NCBI GenBank assembly: GCA_934047225.1
Contig: OW204005.1
Coordinates: 24,684,396 to 24,748,395 of the forward strand
DNA: 64,000 nucleotides
Reading direction: 5' to 3'
DNA from: Ypsolopha sequella
Taxonomy: Eukaryota; Arthropoda; Insecta; Lepidoptera; Ypsolophidae
Shown here: piece after piece, positions 44,868 through 55,835 of the stretch
Layout: each line of letters begins with the position of its first letter
How positions within the stretch are numbered: the first letter of the stretch is position 1
Notes under the pieces: model-generated
The model's database searches: none
Told to the model about the DNA's origin: nothing
What the model saw: the letters and a program-made list of their open reading frames with translations, nothing else
Program-made: the position numbers and the translations under genes

Positions 44868-45430
44868 AAGTGTAACAGCAGCAGCTAGCAGCGGACTCAC
44901 TCAGCAACACCATCATCGCCTGGTGGAGCCCGCCCCGGGCGCCACCCGCCCGCATCCATAGCCAGCCGACCCCGCCCACCCCTCGCGACACTGTCATACC
45001 GGTCTCGCACTTATGTACACTTCAAGTTACTTATTGAGTACACTCACTAGTCTCCTTGCGAGCATTGAGTTTCAGAGAATAGTAAAACTAAAGTCGCAAT
45101 TATAACATAATAATTTCAGCATTGACCAGATTGTAGTGTTGTCGGGTACGTTCACCCACGTCTCGTGAACGTCTGAGCGATGATGACGTGACGCGACTCT
45201 CGATCGCGACCACGAGACGAAAAGACGCGGCTCCTGCACCAGCACGCAACTCGTGCGCACTATGATCTACCTAGCACTGGCCCGTCGAGTCGCGCTGCCC
45301 CACGATTATAATCATCCACTATTTGACATCAAGCTAGTAAACCAGTGGACTACAGCCCGTTATACCTGCCACGCCGAGGGTTCTAATGCCCCAGATCATC
45401 GAAAACTTCGTTGCTTCGGATAAATAACCA
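44868..45430. other. GC-rich island of unknown origin
   Basis: Markedly GC-rich (44930-45000 and 45150-45300) against an AT-rich background, including CCCGCCCCGGGCGCCACCCG. It starts TGTAACAGCAGCAGC, which could be an LTR start, but I could not find a matching end or target duplication, and no open frame shows a domain. It may be a retroelement LTR and leader fragment or a host CpG-rich segment. Confidence 0.4.
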
Positions 45431-45454
45431 TAGTAAACTCACCCATATCTAAAT

Positions 45455-45550
45455 TCAAATTCATTTACTTTGCAAAGTAGGGATACATAATATATTTTTT
45501 ACGACTCTTTAATCTTATAAAAATATCAATACATATAATAAAAGAGTACC
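45455..45550. repeat. Dispersed AT-rich repeat (TTTATTTTGCAAAG family), partial copy 2
   Basis: AAATTCAAATTCATTTACTT, then TTTGCAAAGTAGGGATAC and TAATCTTATAAAAATAT, matching the left half of 43905-44115. Confidence 0.7.
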
Positions 45551-45649
45551 GCTGTGTCTGTACATTGGAGAAAAGTAATAAAAATAGAAAGGGGGCGACT
45601 AAATAAGGGTAATAGGACACAAATCAGTGATTTTTAGATTTTTTTTCTG

Positions 45650-46050
45650 TCTGTCCGTCTGTTTGTTTGTTCGCACACATCTCCGAAACTACTGAACAGA
45701 TTTTGATGTAATTTTAACAGGTAGACAGGGCTCAATTTGGAGCAGAATATAGGCTTTATTTCATTAAAATCGAACAATGAAAAAAAATTATCGTCATTTA
45801 TCTATTCTAGGAATTTACTTTTTTACTGTTAGAAGTTACATAGCAAATAATAATTTATAGCGTTAAAGGCCTATAGACATCACGAATGAGTGTTAAAAGA
45901 AAACAAGAAAGCTTTGGTTAGTAGTATGTAAGTAACGTATAAAACAAAATTTGCAAATTGACTTACCGTGGAAGGCTATCCAGCACTTCCAGCTTTCTTA
46001 GAAATTTGAAATTCCGTTCACAAATAGATCTTATAGCATATGTTTAAGAA
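45650..46050. repeat. Diverged relative of the 39-bp array flank
   Basis: From CAGAATATAGGCTTTATTTC at about 45743 onward, this aligns with 5497-5830 and 8309-8642 (shared TTATCGTCATTTA, CTGTTAGAAGTTACATAGCA, CACGAAT-AGTGTTAAAA, AGATCTTATAGCATAT) with many substitutions. Here the left side is a normal dispersed repeat (CGAAACTACTGAACAGATTT) rather than satellite, so it shows what the array displaced. Confidence 0.8.
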
Positions 46051-46180
46051 AAAACCGACCAAATGCGTCATACTCCCGTACCTAGGGTTCCGTATTGTGG
46101 ATGATAAATTTAATATTGTCATTTTATTTTGTGAATTTCTCAACGTATCGTTTCTTAATCTTTACGTATACACATATTAA

Positions 46181-46341
46181 AGCCGATTCTGAAGGCTTTA
46201 ATTTTAGTTTTAGTGCTGTCAAAACTTGAAATTTCCCAAAGTAATTTAACTTCTAACCCTAACAGTTAAGGACTATTTTGCAATGAAGAAAATTTAGTTT
46301 TGACAGCACTAAAACTAAAATTAAAGCCTTCAGAATCGGCT
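46181..46341. mobile_element. Hairpin MITE with 45-bp perfect arms
   Basis: Left arm GCCGATTCTGAAGGCTTTAA and onward (46182-46227) is the reverse complement of 46296-46340 over about 45 bases with no mismatch seen, enclosing a ~70-bp loop. A single arm of the same family lies at 63395-63440. Non-coding. Confidence 0.88.
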
Positions 46342-46344
46342 ATA

Positions 46345-46540
46345 TTACCATAATTTTTTTCATATTTTTTAGTCTACCAGTTTTGGAAATAAGGAGGGGG
46401 GATATAATTTTTTTATGGTTTTTTAAAGAATCTCTTGAAATAGATGCAATTAAATATAGCCAAACTATATATTTTTACAATTAACTTTTTAATATCTACA
46501 ATTTGATACCCATATCATATTGTACTTTTATGAAATATTT
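46345..46540. repeat. Dispersed AT-rich repeat (relative of 19720-19930)
   Basis: TTTAGTCTACCAGTTTTGGA, a GGAGGGGGGAT run, AATTAAATATAGCC and TTTTTACAATTAACTTTTTA match the repeats at 19770, 46895 and 63130. Confidence 0.7.
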
Positions 46541-46560
46541 TTTTTATTATTTTACTTTTT

Positions 46561-46863
46561 AGGGTTCCGTACCCTAAGGGTAACCAACGGGACCCTATTA
46601 CTTAAACTCCGCTGTCCGTCTGTCTGTCCGTCTGTCCGTCTGTCACCAGGCTGTATCTCATGAACCGTGATAGTTAGACAGTTGAAATTTTCACAGATGA
46701 TGTATTTCTGTTGCCGCTATAACAACAAATACTAAAAACAGAATAAAATAAATATTTCAGGGGGCTCCCATACAAAAGACATGTTTTTTTTGCTGTTTTT
46801 ATAGGTAATCGTACGGAACTCTTCGTGCACGAGTCCGACTCGAACTTGGCCGGTTTTTTTTTT
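46561..46863 (+). mobile_element. Lepidopteran dispersed repeat (AGGGTTCCGTACC ends), copy 2
   Basis: Full-length relative of 8859-9140, with an expanded CTGTCCGTCTG run near 46612-46641. Ends GAGTCCGACTCGAACTTGGC and a T-run. Confidence 0.8.
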
Positions 46864-46889
46864 CTCACTTGTAATTTTTTCTTATTTTT

Positions 46890-47110
46890 CATATTTTTCG
46901 GTCTACCCGTTTCGGAGATAAGGCCCGCCCACATATTTTTGGGGATTTTTAAAGATTTCTCGAAACCAGTGCCAGTAAATATAGTAAAAGTATATATTTT
47001 TACAGTCAAATTTTAATATCTACAATTTAATACCCATTTTGTATTTTTAGGATAATATTTTTTTTCTCACTTTCGTTTTGGAAATATTTTGAACAATTTA
47101 AATTTTTTTC
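46890..47110. repeat. Dispersed AT-rich repeat, further copy
   Basis: TTTTTCGGTCTACCCGTTTC, GGAGATAAGG, AAAGATTTCTCGAAACCAGT and TATATTTTTACAGTC match 19770-19960. Confidence 0.7.
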
Positions 47111-47119
47111 AATTTTTAA

Positions 47120-47450
47120 TTTCGCTACTTTTGGTTGTTCTGCGCCATCCTCATCCAGCCTCATGTAGCCAGGTCATCGGTCCAGCGGGCACGAGGTCGG
47201 CCTACGTTACGCTTTGCAGTACGTGGTCTCTAATCCAATGCCTTTCGGCCCCAACGGTCATCGTGTCGGTGACAAATATGGCCAGCCCACTGCCACTTTA
47301 ACTTACTGATTCAAGAGGCTATGACTGTCACTTTCGACCTCTGACGGATATCCTCATTTCAGATTTTATCCATAAAAGATGTCCCAAGCATAGCCGGATC
47401 CATAGCTTGTTGAGCGACCTTAAATCGGCAGATCTAGCCCTTGGCAGAGA
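47120..47450 (-). pseudogene. RTE-type LINE C-terminal fragment (minus)
   Basis: Reverse complement of the region corresponding to 54917-55210: it contains GCCGATTTAAGGTCGCTCAA, CTATGCTTGGGA, GTGGCAGTGG-GGCCATATTTGTC, and GACCTCGTGCCCGCTGGAC. It encodes broken pieces of the same C-terminus (RRFKVAQ-AME, WPYLS). Truncated at both ends. Confidence 0.82.
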
Positions 47451-48640
47451 ATATAAAGTATTACTACAGTAGAGCCACTGAGTGATGGCGCCTATGACGT
47501 TTAAATGCCTACAAAGTATCGTTATTATTTATAAGCAAGTGTTAATTAAAAATGTAATACTTCATTGTTGATAGTGATGTACTACTTGTTTCGGTTATTA
47601 TTTTTCGATTTGAATGTTGATTTATTGTGCAATAGAATTCGTATAGAAACAAAGTTTTTTTTTTTAAGTTTCTCATTTTTCATAGGTCGTGTTTGAGGTC
47701 GCCAAGTTACTAAATAATATTTAATTAAAAACAAAACAATGATGAAGTTAAACTAAACGAAAACGAAAAAATACTTTTTTCAATTTAGATATTTAAACAT
47801 CTCTTGGGGGCCCCGGAGCACTACACCGCATAGCCCTCCGATAGCTACGCCACTGGTTTTGGCACATTTTCCTTTTGTATAATTATGTTGAATGTTGAAT
47901 GACGTGTCTAATGTTGAGTAAACTCACACTTGATTTTTATTTTTAACCGAAATATGAAATGTAACTCATCACTAAATGCAGCTGTCATAAGTGCCATCAC
48001 TCAATGGCCCTACTTTACTTGGTAAGAGAGCACGTCTCAGCGCCGTACGTCATCACTCTAAGGACACTGCGGTATTGGCGACGTAAACATGTGACGCAAC
48101 TTTCCGAATGCTTTTCTAGAAAGTAAAATAAAATATTTCTTTTCTGATAATTTGTCATTTTTAGGGAACCGTGGCCTTCAGAAAATACCTTTGTACTAAG
48201 TTTGCAACCTTGACTTCAATAAACAAAGTTATCAATTTGACATATTATTATGCTACATTAATAATATATATTTTTAAAACATCGAAGTCACGGCACACTG
48301 TTTAAATACTCAAAACACAAGTGAAAATAAAGAGATTATGAAATAAACGCCAATATTATGTGTGACTCGTACACACGCGCCGCAAAAATTATATAAAATA
48401 TCGTGTCGAATGAGATTTTCGGTACCAAACGTGCTGTCTGAATAAAAGAATATATAACGTATTCAGTTGAATATATCAATATTTATGTTAGAAGGTAATT
48501 TGCTAAACAAAGGTTTAAAAACCTTACCATAATACGAGGTTTTTGGCGCAGCGAGGCGTAGGCGCGCCTATATATTCGTCACTTGTCAGCCTGTGCGCAA
48601 CTGCCTGGACATGCATCCACCTTCACCCCGCACAACAAGC
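47451..48640. other. Intergenic stretch, no feature recognised
   Basis: About 1.2 kb, AT-rich. GGGGGCCCCGGAGCACTACA near 47806 and GGCGCAGCGAGGCGTAGGCG near 48546 stand out as GC-rich patches but match nothing else I can see here. Confidence 0.5.
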
Positions 48641-48649
48641 AATACTTAG

Positions 48650-49060
48650 AGAAAAGACGTTTCTGGCACTAGCGTAATGGTAATTTTGGTTAATACTAGG
48701 ATGAAAAGTCATATTTACGCAGAAACGTCTTTTTTTGTTAGTATAATCAACACGGTGATGTAGTTGCGTCTTAAAAACCAGTCAACATGCAGAAACGTCT
48801 TTACATTTTATGACCTTGTTTTTCTTTTTAAAATAAAATAGACGCTTGAACACATATACGTCGCTTTAGCTTAATAACTATCAGATATGCCTTTTTATCT
48901 TAGTGCTCGATGAAATAATTCGCAAATATGTCTTATTTATGCAGTGCTAATTCAGGATGCATCGGTTTTAGACTGATTAAAAAAATACAGGCATATACGT
49001 CTTTTTTTTCCGATACCAAATATGTATAAAACTCAATTTGGAAAAAATGTTAGATGCGTT
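48650..49060. repeat. Irregularly spaced ACGTCTTTT-type motif cluster
   Basis: CAGAAACGTCTTTTTTT at 48718 and CAGAAACGTCTTT at 48789 face an inverted copy (AAAAGACGTTTCTG) at 48653. Weaker forms (ACATATACGTCGCTTT, CAGATATGCCTTTTT, AAATATGTCTTATTT, GCATATACGTCTTTTTTTT, TAGATGCGTTTTT) follow near 48852, 48881, 48922, 48990 and 49048. No gene. Function unknown. Confidence 0.5.
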
Positions 49061-49084
49061 TTTGTTCCTTATGGCGGCAGTATA

Positions 49085-49560
49085 GGTGAGTCTATGAGAA
49101 TGATGATGATGATGATGATTTAGAGGTGGGACGCCAGCCGGGCACAGGCGGATGGTCGGCTCTCCAGTTGGAGCTATTCCATCCAGTTCCCATTGCTTGG
49201 AGCTTTGGTATCCTATTGTCCCAGTTGCATTCCCTCCTCAAATCTTCCACTTCTCTTAATATATCTTAATATGTCTGAGTAACCAAGGTACTTGAGGTCT
49301 TCTTCTTTAATGTGATCATTACCAAATACTTCCCATCTTAGGCTAGAATATATAAAGCATTCACCTAAGTAGTGCTTACTCGTTTCCTCCTCGCCGCAGT
49401 GCGGGCAAGAGGAGTCCTCCTGTACCTTCATTATTGACAGATGTCTGTTCAGCCTACAGTGGCCAGTTAGAATACCCACCAACGTACCTAGATTGATTCT
49501 ACTTAGATTAAGAGTGTACCTTACTTTTTTGTAGGCGATAGTCGAGAGAAACATTTTCGA
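49085..49560 (-). pseudogene. LINE 3'-terminal fragment with CCHC zinc motif
   Basis: Minus-strand frame of 113 codons from 49554 ends the ORF2 of a non-LTR retrotransposon: LSRINLGTLVGILTGHCRLN near residue 18, CPHCGEEETSKHYLGEC at about 51-67 (C-x2-C-x7-H-x4-C), YSSLRWEVFG after it. This arrangement (RNase H-like tail then CCHC) is typical of Jockey/I/R1-type elements. On the element strand the 3' end runs into (ATC)n, seen as ATGATGATGATG at 49100-49118. 5' part missing. Confidence 0.82.
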
Positions 49561-50008
49561 CTGTCGACAGCCCTCAATGAGGATATGTGATGCGCATTAT
49601 TTTTTTGATCTGAATCAATAAAATTTAGTTATTTCGAAAAAGGTGTCTTTATACCTACGCTTTTATCAATACTCTCTCACACCTAAAAGAAGTCTACCTA
49701 GGTACCTAAAACAATAAATATGCGATGTTGAGGTCTAACAAAGTTATTTAAGTCTATTTATTATTAAAATTTTCCCTTTATTCTATTGCCAACTTTTCCA
49801 TTGGCATAACCCGACTTTAACATGGCCGCTTTGCAAGCTTATCATGTTTAATTCAAGTGATTACCTATTCTGATATTTAAATGAAGCACGACAATTGAAT
49901 TTCCTCTTCGGGAGTTTTTCCTCAATGTGGGAAGCCCGTCTTGTAAGTAGGTATGCCGATTGTTACCGAACGAGGAAATTTAGATAATGTCACAACAGTT
50001 AGCAAATC
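49561..50008. other. Intergenic stretch, no feature recognised
   Basis: AT-rich; nothing coding or repeated that I can support. Confidence 0.5.
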
Positions 50009-50170
50009 TACCATTTCAGTATAAACATCTACCATTTCAGTATAAACATCTACCATTTCAGTATAAACATCTACCATTTCAGTATAAACATCTATCATTT
50101 CAGTATAAACATCTACCATTTCAGTATAAACATCTACCATTTCAGTATAAACATCTAGGTACCATTTCAG
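50009..50170. repeat. 21-bp minisatellite, 7 units plus partial
   Basis: TACCATTTCAGTATAAACAT plus C repeated at 50009, 50030, 50051, 50072, 50093 (one substitution, ATCATTT), 50114 and 50135; a partial unit follows after GGTACCATTTCAGTAAAG. 21 is seven codons, hence chance open frames on both strands. Confidence 0.95.
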
Positions 50171-50563
50171 TAAAGTCATTGCAATGTGAGTAAACTTAAT
50201 GCAAGTTTAAATCAAACTTTCTAGTTTCCATGAAACAACCTTTGTTGCCGCGATAGAAGCTTCCATTTTCAATAAAAACGCAAAGCAAATGAAAAAAAAA
50301 AAGATTGTTTGTCCTTATTATATGTCAATTATTTATTGTCTCTTCTGTCTGTCTTGCGCCTATGACGTAAGGTGAGGACTTAAGCAGCCTTAAGCCAACG
50401 CTCAGGCTGATACTTGCAAATTTTAAATAGAATCTCATCAAACATATTATTTAGAGTGCATTAGAAGCCAGTAAGATCAATTTGCAACAAATTCCAAGGA
50501 AGAAAAGTATTTTTCAAAAATTCCTGCAACCTTAATTCGTATTCTTTGTAGGTACCTGGCCCG

Positions 50564-50721
50564 GTAGCATAGTGTTTACCTAATCGCGCGCGACGCGGCT
50601 TAGTTGAATCAGAGGTGCGCGGAGCGTGACATACTGTTTTTAATCGCAAAAACATCGTGTCACGCTCCTCGCACTTGTGATTTAACTAAGTGGCGTCGCG
50701 CGCGATTAAACACTATGCTAC
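50564..50721. mobile_element. Hairpin MITE, copy B
   Basis: GTAGCATAGTGTTTACCTAA at the left and its inverse GATTAAACACTATGCTAC at the right; arms of about 65 bp (CGCGCGCGACGC-GCTTAGTTGAATCA-GTGCGCGGAGCGTGAC) fold on each other around a ~30-bp loop. Same family as 16388-16554, with a complete right arm. TA at the ends may be the target duplication. Confidence 0.88.
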
Positions 50722-52440
50722 GAGTGCTGGACAAGGAAATCAGTATAATTTCAAGCCGAGATCGGTGGCCAGTGTATGCCCACACTTTGAACACTTTCTT
50801 TTTTCCTCCTTCATCTTGATTATTTGTTGTAAAAACTTTAAAGAACTCAATTTGAAAGAAATTCTTCGTATGACATTTTTTGTTTTTAACAGCGCTGGAA
50901 ATCAGTCCTTCGGAGCCTAAAGACACAAAAATAGTGCACATAATAGGTATGTTATAATAATATTTTTTATGTAGGTAATAATTGACATAAAATATTATTA
51001 TTAAAATGACTATAATAAATAAAAATAATCTAAACTAAAATATTTTTATCAGGTTAGTTGAGTGTTACCAGAAAATTGTGAAATGTACGAAAGTGGGAAC
51101 ATTCTGGCCTGCCCCCGCCACCTGATTGGTTGATAGCTTTGTCACCGCTAGTCACAGAAGTCGTCGTCGTGGCGTCGTCGTGCACACACGTCGAAGCAGG
51201 AGTGTTCCGTGCGTCGGAGGGACACGGTGCCGATGACTTGTGTCGAAGATGTACTAGTATGTTCTTTGGAGCAACCATTTTGTTTGTTATTAGTAGGTAA
51301 AAATCTAATGTTTTTTTTTTTTAGCGTACCTAGAAGAAGGTCGGCATTTACTCGGGAGTAAACGATTGTTATCAGCAAGGAAAAGGTGATAAATTTGTAA
51401 GGACAAATGAAATGTATGAAGACAAAGGAAAATTTATTTTGGTTCTAATAAGCAGAATATGTTATGATTTCATATTTTAGGAAGTGTATCGCTTGACGAT
51501 ATTTAGGTTAAAGTTTGTTTATTTCCAAATTTCAGGGATTTTAAAGTATGCCTGTTGCGGGTTAGAGAGACGGCGCACTACCAGAGAATATAAATGGGAC
51601 CAAACGATGCGTTCCATCCTGTTGGAAATCCAATCATCGTTCGCTCACCGGAACCCTGAGGGGTCAGAAGAGGCTAGAGGGGGCTGACCGGAGCAAGCGC
51701 GACTCATGATTCATTCGGCGAACGAACTCTCTCGTGCGCATTATGCATGTAATATTTTATTTAAAATTCCATTAAAATTATTACGATAACAAGCCAGATT
51801 TTTTTTACAAAAGTTTACACATCCATCTTATAAATGGGTCGGACAAAAATCGTGTGAATGAAAAGGAATGAAACCATTCTGATTGTTTTATATTTTGAGA
51901 TAATAGAGCTATCCGATATAAAAGTTAAAAAAAAATATATAATCAGTTTTATATTTGATTATAAAACAATAAATACATGTCAGTATTCCAGATCTTACTT
52001 AATTTACTGCCCTTTCCAAAGTGTTTTTATTCCAATTATTGCCGTAAGGCTTGCTACCTAGAAGCCTTTCTTTTATGCTTCCGAGATATAGTTCTGATTC
52101 TTGGTCTGAAAATGATATCAACCGTGTAATATAACTTTAATTTATACAAATACAAATTTATTTATTCTGATATGTTAGTATGTACACCCTTGTTCGCGGG
52201 AAAAATGTTGTGCGGACTTGTACCAAAATCCTCATTGTGCGGTCCTACCTTTCCCGTTGACTTAGGCGAGTGTATTTGCTAACACGATGTACGTCTGTCT
52301 TTTTCTAACATGAACATCTAACAGAATTTCGTTAACACTTACTGGAGACGGAGATAGAAGCAATCAAAATTCTGGTCAAAAATACGGCTTGTGCGGTCCT
52401 AAAATATTGTGCGGGCCGTCCGCTCAACAAGGGTTTTATA
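50722..52440. other. Intergenic stretch, no gene supported
   Basis: 51090-51260 is GC-richer with a GTCGTCGTGGCGTCGTCGTG tract and an inverted CCAAT (GATTGG at 51123), so a promoter-like segment is possible, but no transcript start or coding exon can be shown. 51560-51700 is another GC-richer patch (TTCGCTCACCGGAACCCTGA). From about 52190 the GTGCGGTCCT phrase that flanks the LINE begins. Confidence 0.5.
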
Positions 52441-52444
52441 GACA

Positions 52445-52650
52445 TTAATACACAGAGTCCGCATTTTAGTGGGTTAACGTACGAAATAACACGACGTCCG
52501 TACGTTGATGGTTTTGTGAACGAAATTACACAGCGACCGCATTTTGATGAAATACCGTACTAAATTATACGCTCCGTCTGCACTTTGGTGGCCTTACGTA
52601 CGGAATACCACACCGTTCGCACTATAATGGTTTTGTATAGGAAATTACAC
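52445..52650. repeat. Degenerate ~40-bp tandem repeat, ~5 units
   Basis: Successive units follow the pattern ACAC-G-GTCCGCATTTTGATGG then TT-CGTACGAAAT, with starts near 52449, 52490, 52529, 52568 and 52609; spacing 37-42 bp. Heavily diverged. The CCGCATTTT phrase also occurs beyond the LINE at 55553, so both flanks share this repeat. Confidence 0.65.
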
Positions 52651-52654
52651 TCCC

Positions 52655-52795
52655 CGACCACCCTTGGACTGGCCATATTTGTCGCCGACATGATAACCGT
52701 TGGGGCCGAAAGGGATTGGAATGGAGACCACGTACAGCAAAGCGTAGCGTAGGCCGCCCTCGTGCCCGCTGGACTGACGATCTGAGGAAGAAAGG
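52655..52795 (+). pseudogene. RTE-type LINE C-terminal fragment (plus)
   Basis: GGCCATATTTGTCGCCGACA to CTGACGATCTGAGGAA matches 55059-55172 of the following element with about ten differences. It lies directly upstream of that element's endonuclease, so the two copies abut head to tail. Confidence 0.8.
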
Positions 52796-52799
52796 AACG

Positions 52800-55285
52800 A
52801 CGATCTGATAGCAACGTGTTAGAAATCGGCAGTGTCTCTTCTCTGGTGGCATATCTTGGTCTCAGACTTAACAAGAGATATTCTCTTAAGGTCATCCAAG
52901 TGTATGCCCCCACGTCGAGAGACCCCAATGGTGATGTCGAGGCCATATATGATGACATTACTAAGGCCAAAAATAACACCACCAAGACACATCATACCGT
53001 TGTTATGGGGGACTTCAGCGCCAAATTGGGGGTACAGGAGTGTGGTGAATCGGTAATCCGACCGCAAGGCTATGGCTGTAAAAACCCTAGGGGTCAGATG
53101 CTGGTTAGCTTCCTTGAAAGCCAGGGGCTCTCATTCTTCAAAAAGAAGCCCCAAAGGAAGTGGACCTGGCGAAGCCCAGACGGTAAGACAAAAAATGAGA
53201 TAGACTTCATCATGACGAATCAAAAGCATATATTCCAAGATGTCTCCGTGATCAATAGGTTTAGTACCAGTAGCGATCACCGACTTGTTTGATGCATCTT
53301 GAATATTGACTTACAGCTGGAGAGAAACCATCTAATAAAGTCTACGCTCCGTTCTTCTCTGCGCCAAACCGCTCCAGGATCCGATAAATTCCAAATGGAA
53401 ATTCAGAACCGATTTGCCTTGTTGGAAACCACTGAAGACGTCGACCAGCTTGCTAATAATTTCACAAATGTCGTGCGCAAAGTTAAGTTATTTTAAGCTG
53501 GAGTGAAAGAATAAGGAGTCCAAGATTTCAAGCGGAACTTTAGACCTGATGAGGCAAAGACGGGAAATGTCTTCAGATTCGGCAGATTACCCCCTTCTTA
53601 ATAAGCGCGTTAAAAGGCAAATTCGTTTTGACCTGCGCCGACATAACACGCATCATTAAAGCAGCGATTGAACGAAACAAAGGCTCAGAAGTTTTTGCCC
53701 AGCTGTTGGGAACATCTGACAGTAGAACTGTTACCTCTAGGCTAGAAATTCTTACTAAAATCGAGAATTTCTATGGGCTCCTATATCCTTCATACGCTCC
53801 CAAGCCAACTGCCCGCGATCAGGACGATAAACGTGCACCTTTGATCCGCCACTCCACCGATGAACTCCCGGATGTCGAAATGGGCGAGATTAGGATAGCT
53901 CTTGAGCAGCTAAAAAACAGCAAGGCGCCGGGCGAAGATGGCATCACAACCGAACTCCTGAAAGCTGGAGGTTACCCTCAGACAGCTACAGGACCTCTTC
54001 TACTGAAGAACTATAGGCTAATCGCGCTCCTGAGCCACACCTACAAGCTTTTCTCAAGAGTTATCACAAATTGTCTTGCCCGACGATTCGACGACTTCCA
54101 ATCTCCAGAGCAGGCTGGGTTTTGAAAAGGCTACAGCACTGTGGATCACATTCACACGCTAAAGCAGATCATACAGAAAACATAAGAATATAATCAGCAT
54201 TTATGTCTAGCGTTTGTGGACTACGAGAAAGCCTTCGACTCCATTGAAACTTGGTCTGTTCTGCAGTTCTTGCAGCGATGCCAAGTTAACTGGCGTTACG
54301 TGGAGATGCTGAAATGTCTGTATGACTCCCTTTCCAAGTCCGTCCAAGTACAGGGTGTACTAACAAGACCGATACGCGTTGAGCGCGGCGTGAGACAGGG
54401 GGATGTTATTTCCCCAAAACTGTTTACCGCCGCGCTGGAGGACGTCTTTAAAACACTGAACTGGCATGGTCTAGGCATAAATGTGAACGGAGAGTACATT
54501 TCATATGCTTTGCCGATAACATCGTCATAATGGTGAAATCGCTGCTGAAATGGTGAAATGATGCGCGCCCAAGTGATTCTTCCAGACGAGTGGGCCTGCG
54601 AATGAACTTGGATAAGACTAAGGTCATGTTCAACTGTCATGTCATCCAAAGGCCAGTAACCGTCGACAATGTCAGCATCGAAGTTGTTCAAAAATATGTT
54701 TACCTGGGTCAAGGTATCCAGCTGTGTAAAAACAACTTCGACTCCGAGGCTGACAGAAGAATATGCTTGGGTTGGGGAGCATTCGGGAAGTTGCGTCACA
54801 TATTTACGTCGCCAATACCGCAGTGCTTAAAGGCTAAAGTATATAACCAGTGCGTCCTTCCAGTGATGACGTGCGGCGCTGAGACGTGGTTTTTTACCAA
54901 AGGCTTGATCCGCCGATTTAAGGTCGCTCAACGAGCTATGGAGCGGGCTATGCTTGGGATATCTCTGATGGATAAAAATCGAAACGAAGATATCCGTCAG
55001 AGATCGAAGGTGACCAACATAGCCTGCTGAATCAGTAAGTTGAAGTGGCAGTGGACTGACCATATTTGTCGCCGACGTGATAACCGGGGCCGTAAGGCAT
55101 TGGAATGGAGACCACGTACAGCAAAGCGCAGCGTAGGCCGCACTCGTGCCCGCTGGACTGACGATCTGAAGGACGTTGCGGGTGGCGGCTGGATGAGGAT
55201 GATTGAGGACCGCCAAAAGTGGCGTAATATTGGGGAGGCCTATGTCCAGCAGTGGACGAATACGGGCTGATGGATGGGCTTGCGT
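52800..55285 (+). pseudogene. RTE-type LINE ORF (endonuclease plus RT), decayed
   Basis: Remnant of a single-ORF RTE-clade element. Endonuclease: VAYLGLRLNKRYSLKVIQVYA near 52845, MGDFSAKLG near 53005, WTWRSPDG-KNEIDFI near 53165 and SDHRLV at 53275. A linker runs 53290-53640. Reverse transcriptase: LEQLKNSKAPGEDGITTELL near 53905, NYRLIALLSHTYKLFSRVI near 54010, a stop at 54123 after QAGF, LAFVDYEKAFDSIE near 54215, RGVRQGDVISPKLF near 54380, FADN at about 54508 in place of FADD, then a frame change; LRMNLDKTKVM near 54595, YLGQGIQL near 54700, AERTWFFTKG-like AETWFF near 54880, a TGA at 55028, and WTDHICRRRDNRGRKALEW to the end QQWTNTG near 55265. At least two frameshifts and four stops; dead. 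Confidence 0.9.
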
Positions 55286-55374
55286 TTGCAAGAAAAACAA
55301 AAAATAATACGAATTTAACAAAAAGTGTTATCGAACATTTGTATAAAAAAATAAACTTATCTTTAGATGCTTAC

Positions 55375-55570
55375 CTTACCTCAGACTTGTTTTTCACACA
55401 TCAAGAAGTAGGGTGAATTCAATTTATGTATAAAGTGCGGTCCTATTTTAAATTTCGCATTTTAAGATGATTACTTTAACTCACATTTGTTTTTTACACA
55501 CGAGGAAGTAAGGTTGGTTCGTTATTTGTATAAAGTGCGGTCCTAGTTTTGCGTCCGCATTTTATCATTT
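55375..55570. repeat. Two ~110-bp direct repeats (TAAAGTGCGGTCCTA)
   Basis: Each copy has CTTGTTTTTCACACAT or close, GAAGTA-GGT, then GTATAAAGTGCGGTCCTA and CGCATTTTA. They lie just after the RTE element and share the GTGCGGTCCT/CCGCATTTT phrases with its left flank (52230-52650). Confidence 0.7.
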
Positions 55571-55577
55571 TCGTACT

Positions 55578-55696
55578 AAGGGCCTGTTTCACCACTTCCA
55601 GATAAGTGATATCCAGAAGATAAGTTTAAAAATGGAACACATTTATGTCACATATAACTATCAGGCACTTATCTGGAAGTGGTGAAACAGGCCCTT
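55578..55696. mobile_element. Hairpin MITE (GGGCCTGTTTCACCACTTCC ends)
   Basis: GGGCCTGTTTCACCACTTCC at 55580 is mirrored by its exact reverse complement ending at 55694; arms of about 29 bp, including CAGATAAGTG, around a ~57-bp centre. Total near 115-119 bp. The end sequence is familiar from many insect genomes. Target duplication not resolved. Confidence 0.88.
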
Positions 55697-55835
55697 GGTT
55701 ATAAATTTTTGGACTGGTGGCGCCACGTGGTGGTTACACACTTGAACTATATTTTTGCATGTGTTGTAACTCAACTTGACAGAAATACTGGTTGTGCACC
55801 ACCCCATAAGATTTGAGCAGTTATATAATTTTTAA

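Noticed and set aside
44868..45430. Solo LTR starting TGTAACAGCAG
   Set aside because: I found no CA end with a matching target duplication, so I list it only as a GC-rich island.
51054..51378. Small open frames around the GTCGTCGTGG tract as a host exon
   Set aside because: No splice sites in frame, no recognisable domain, and the composition alone keeps these frames open.
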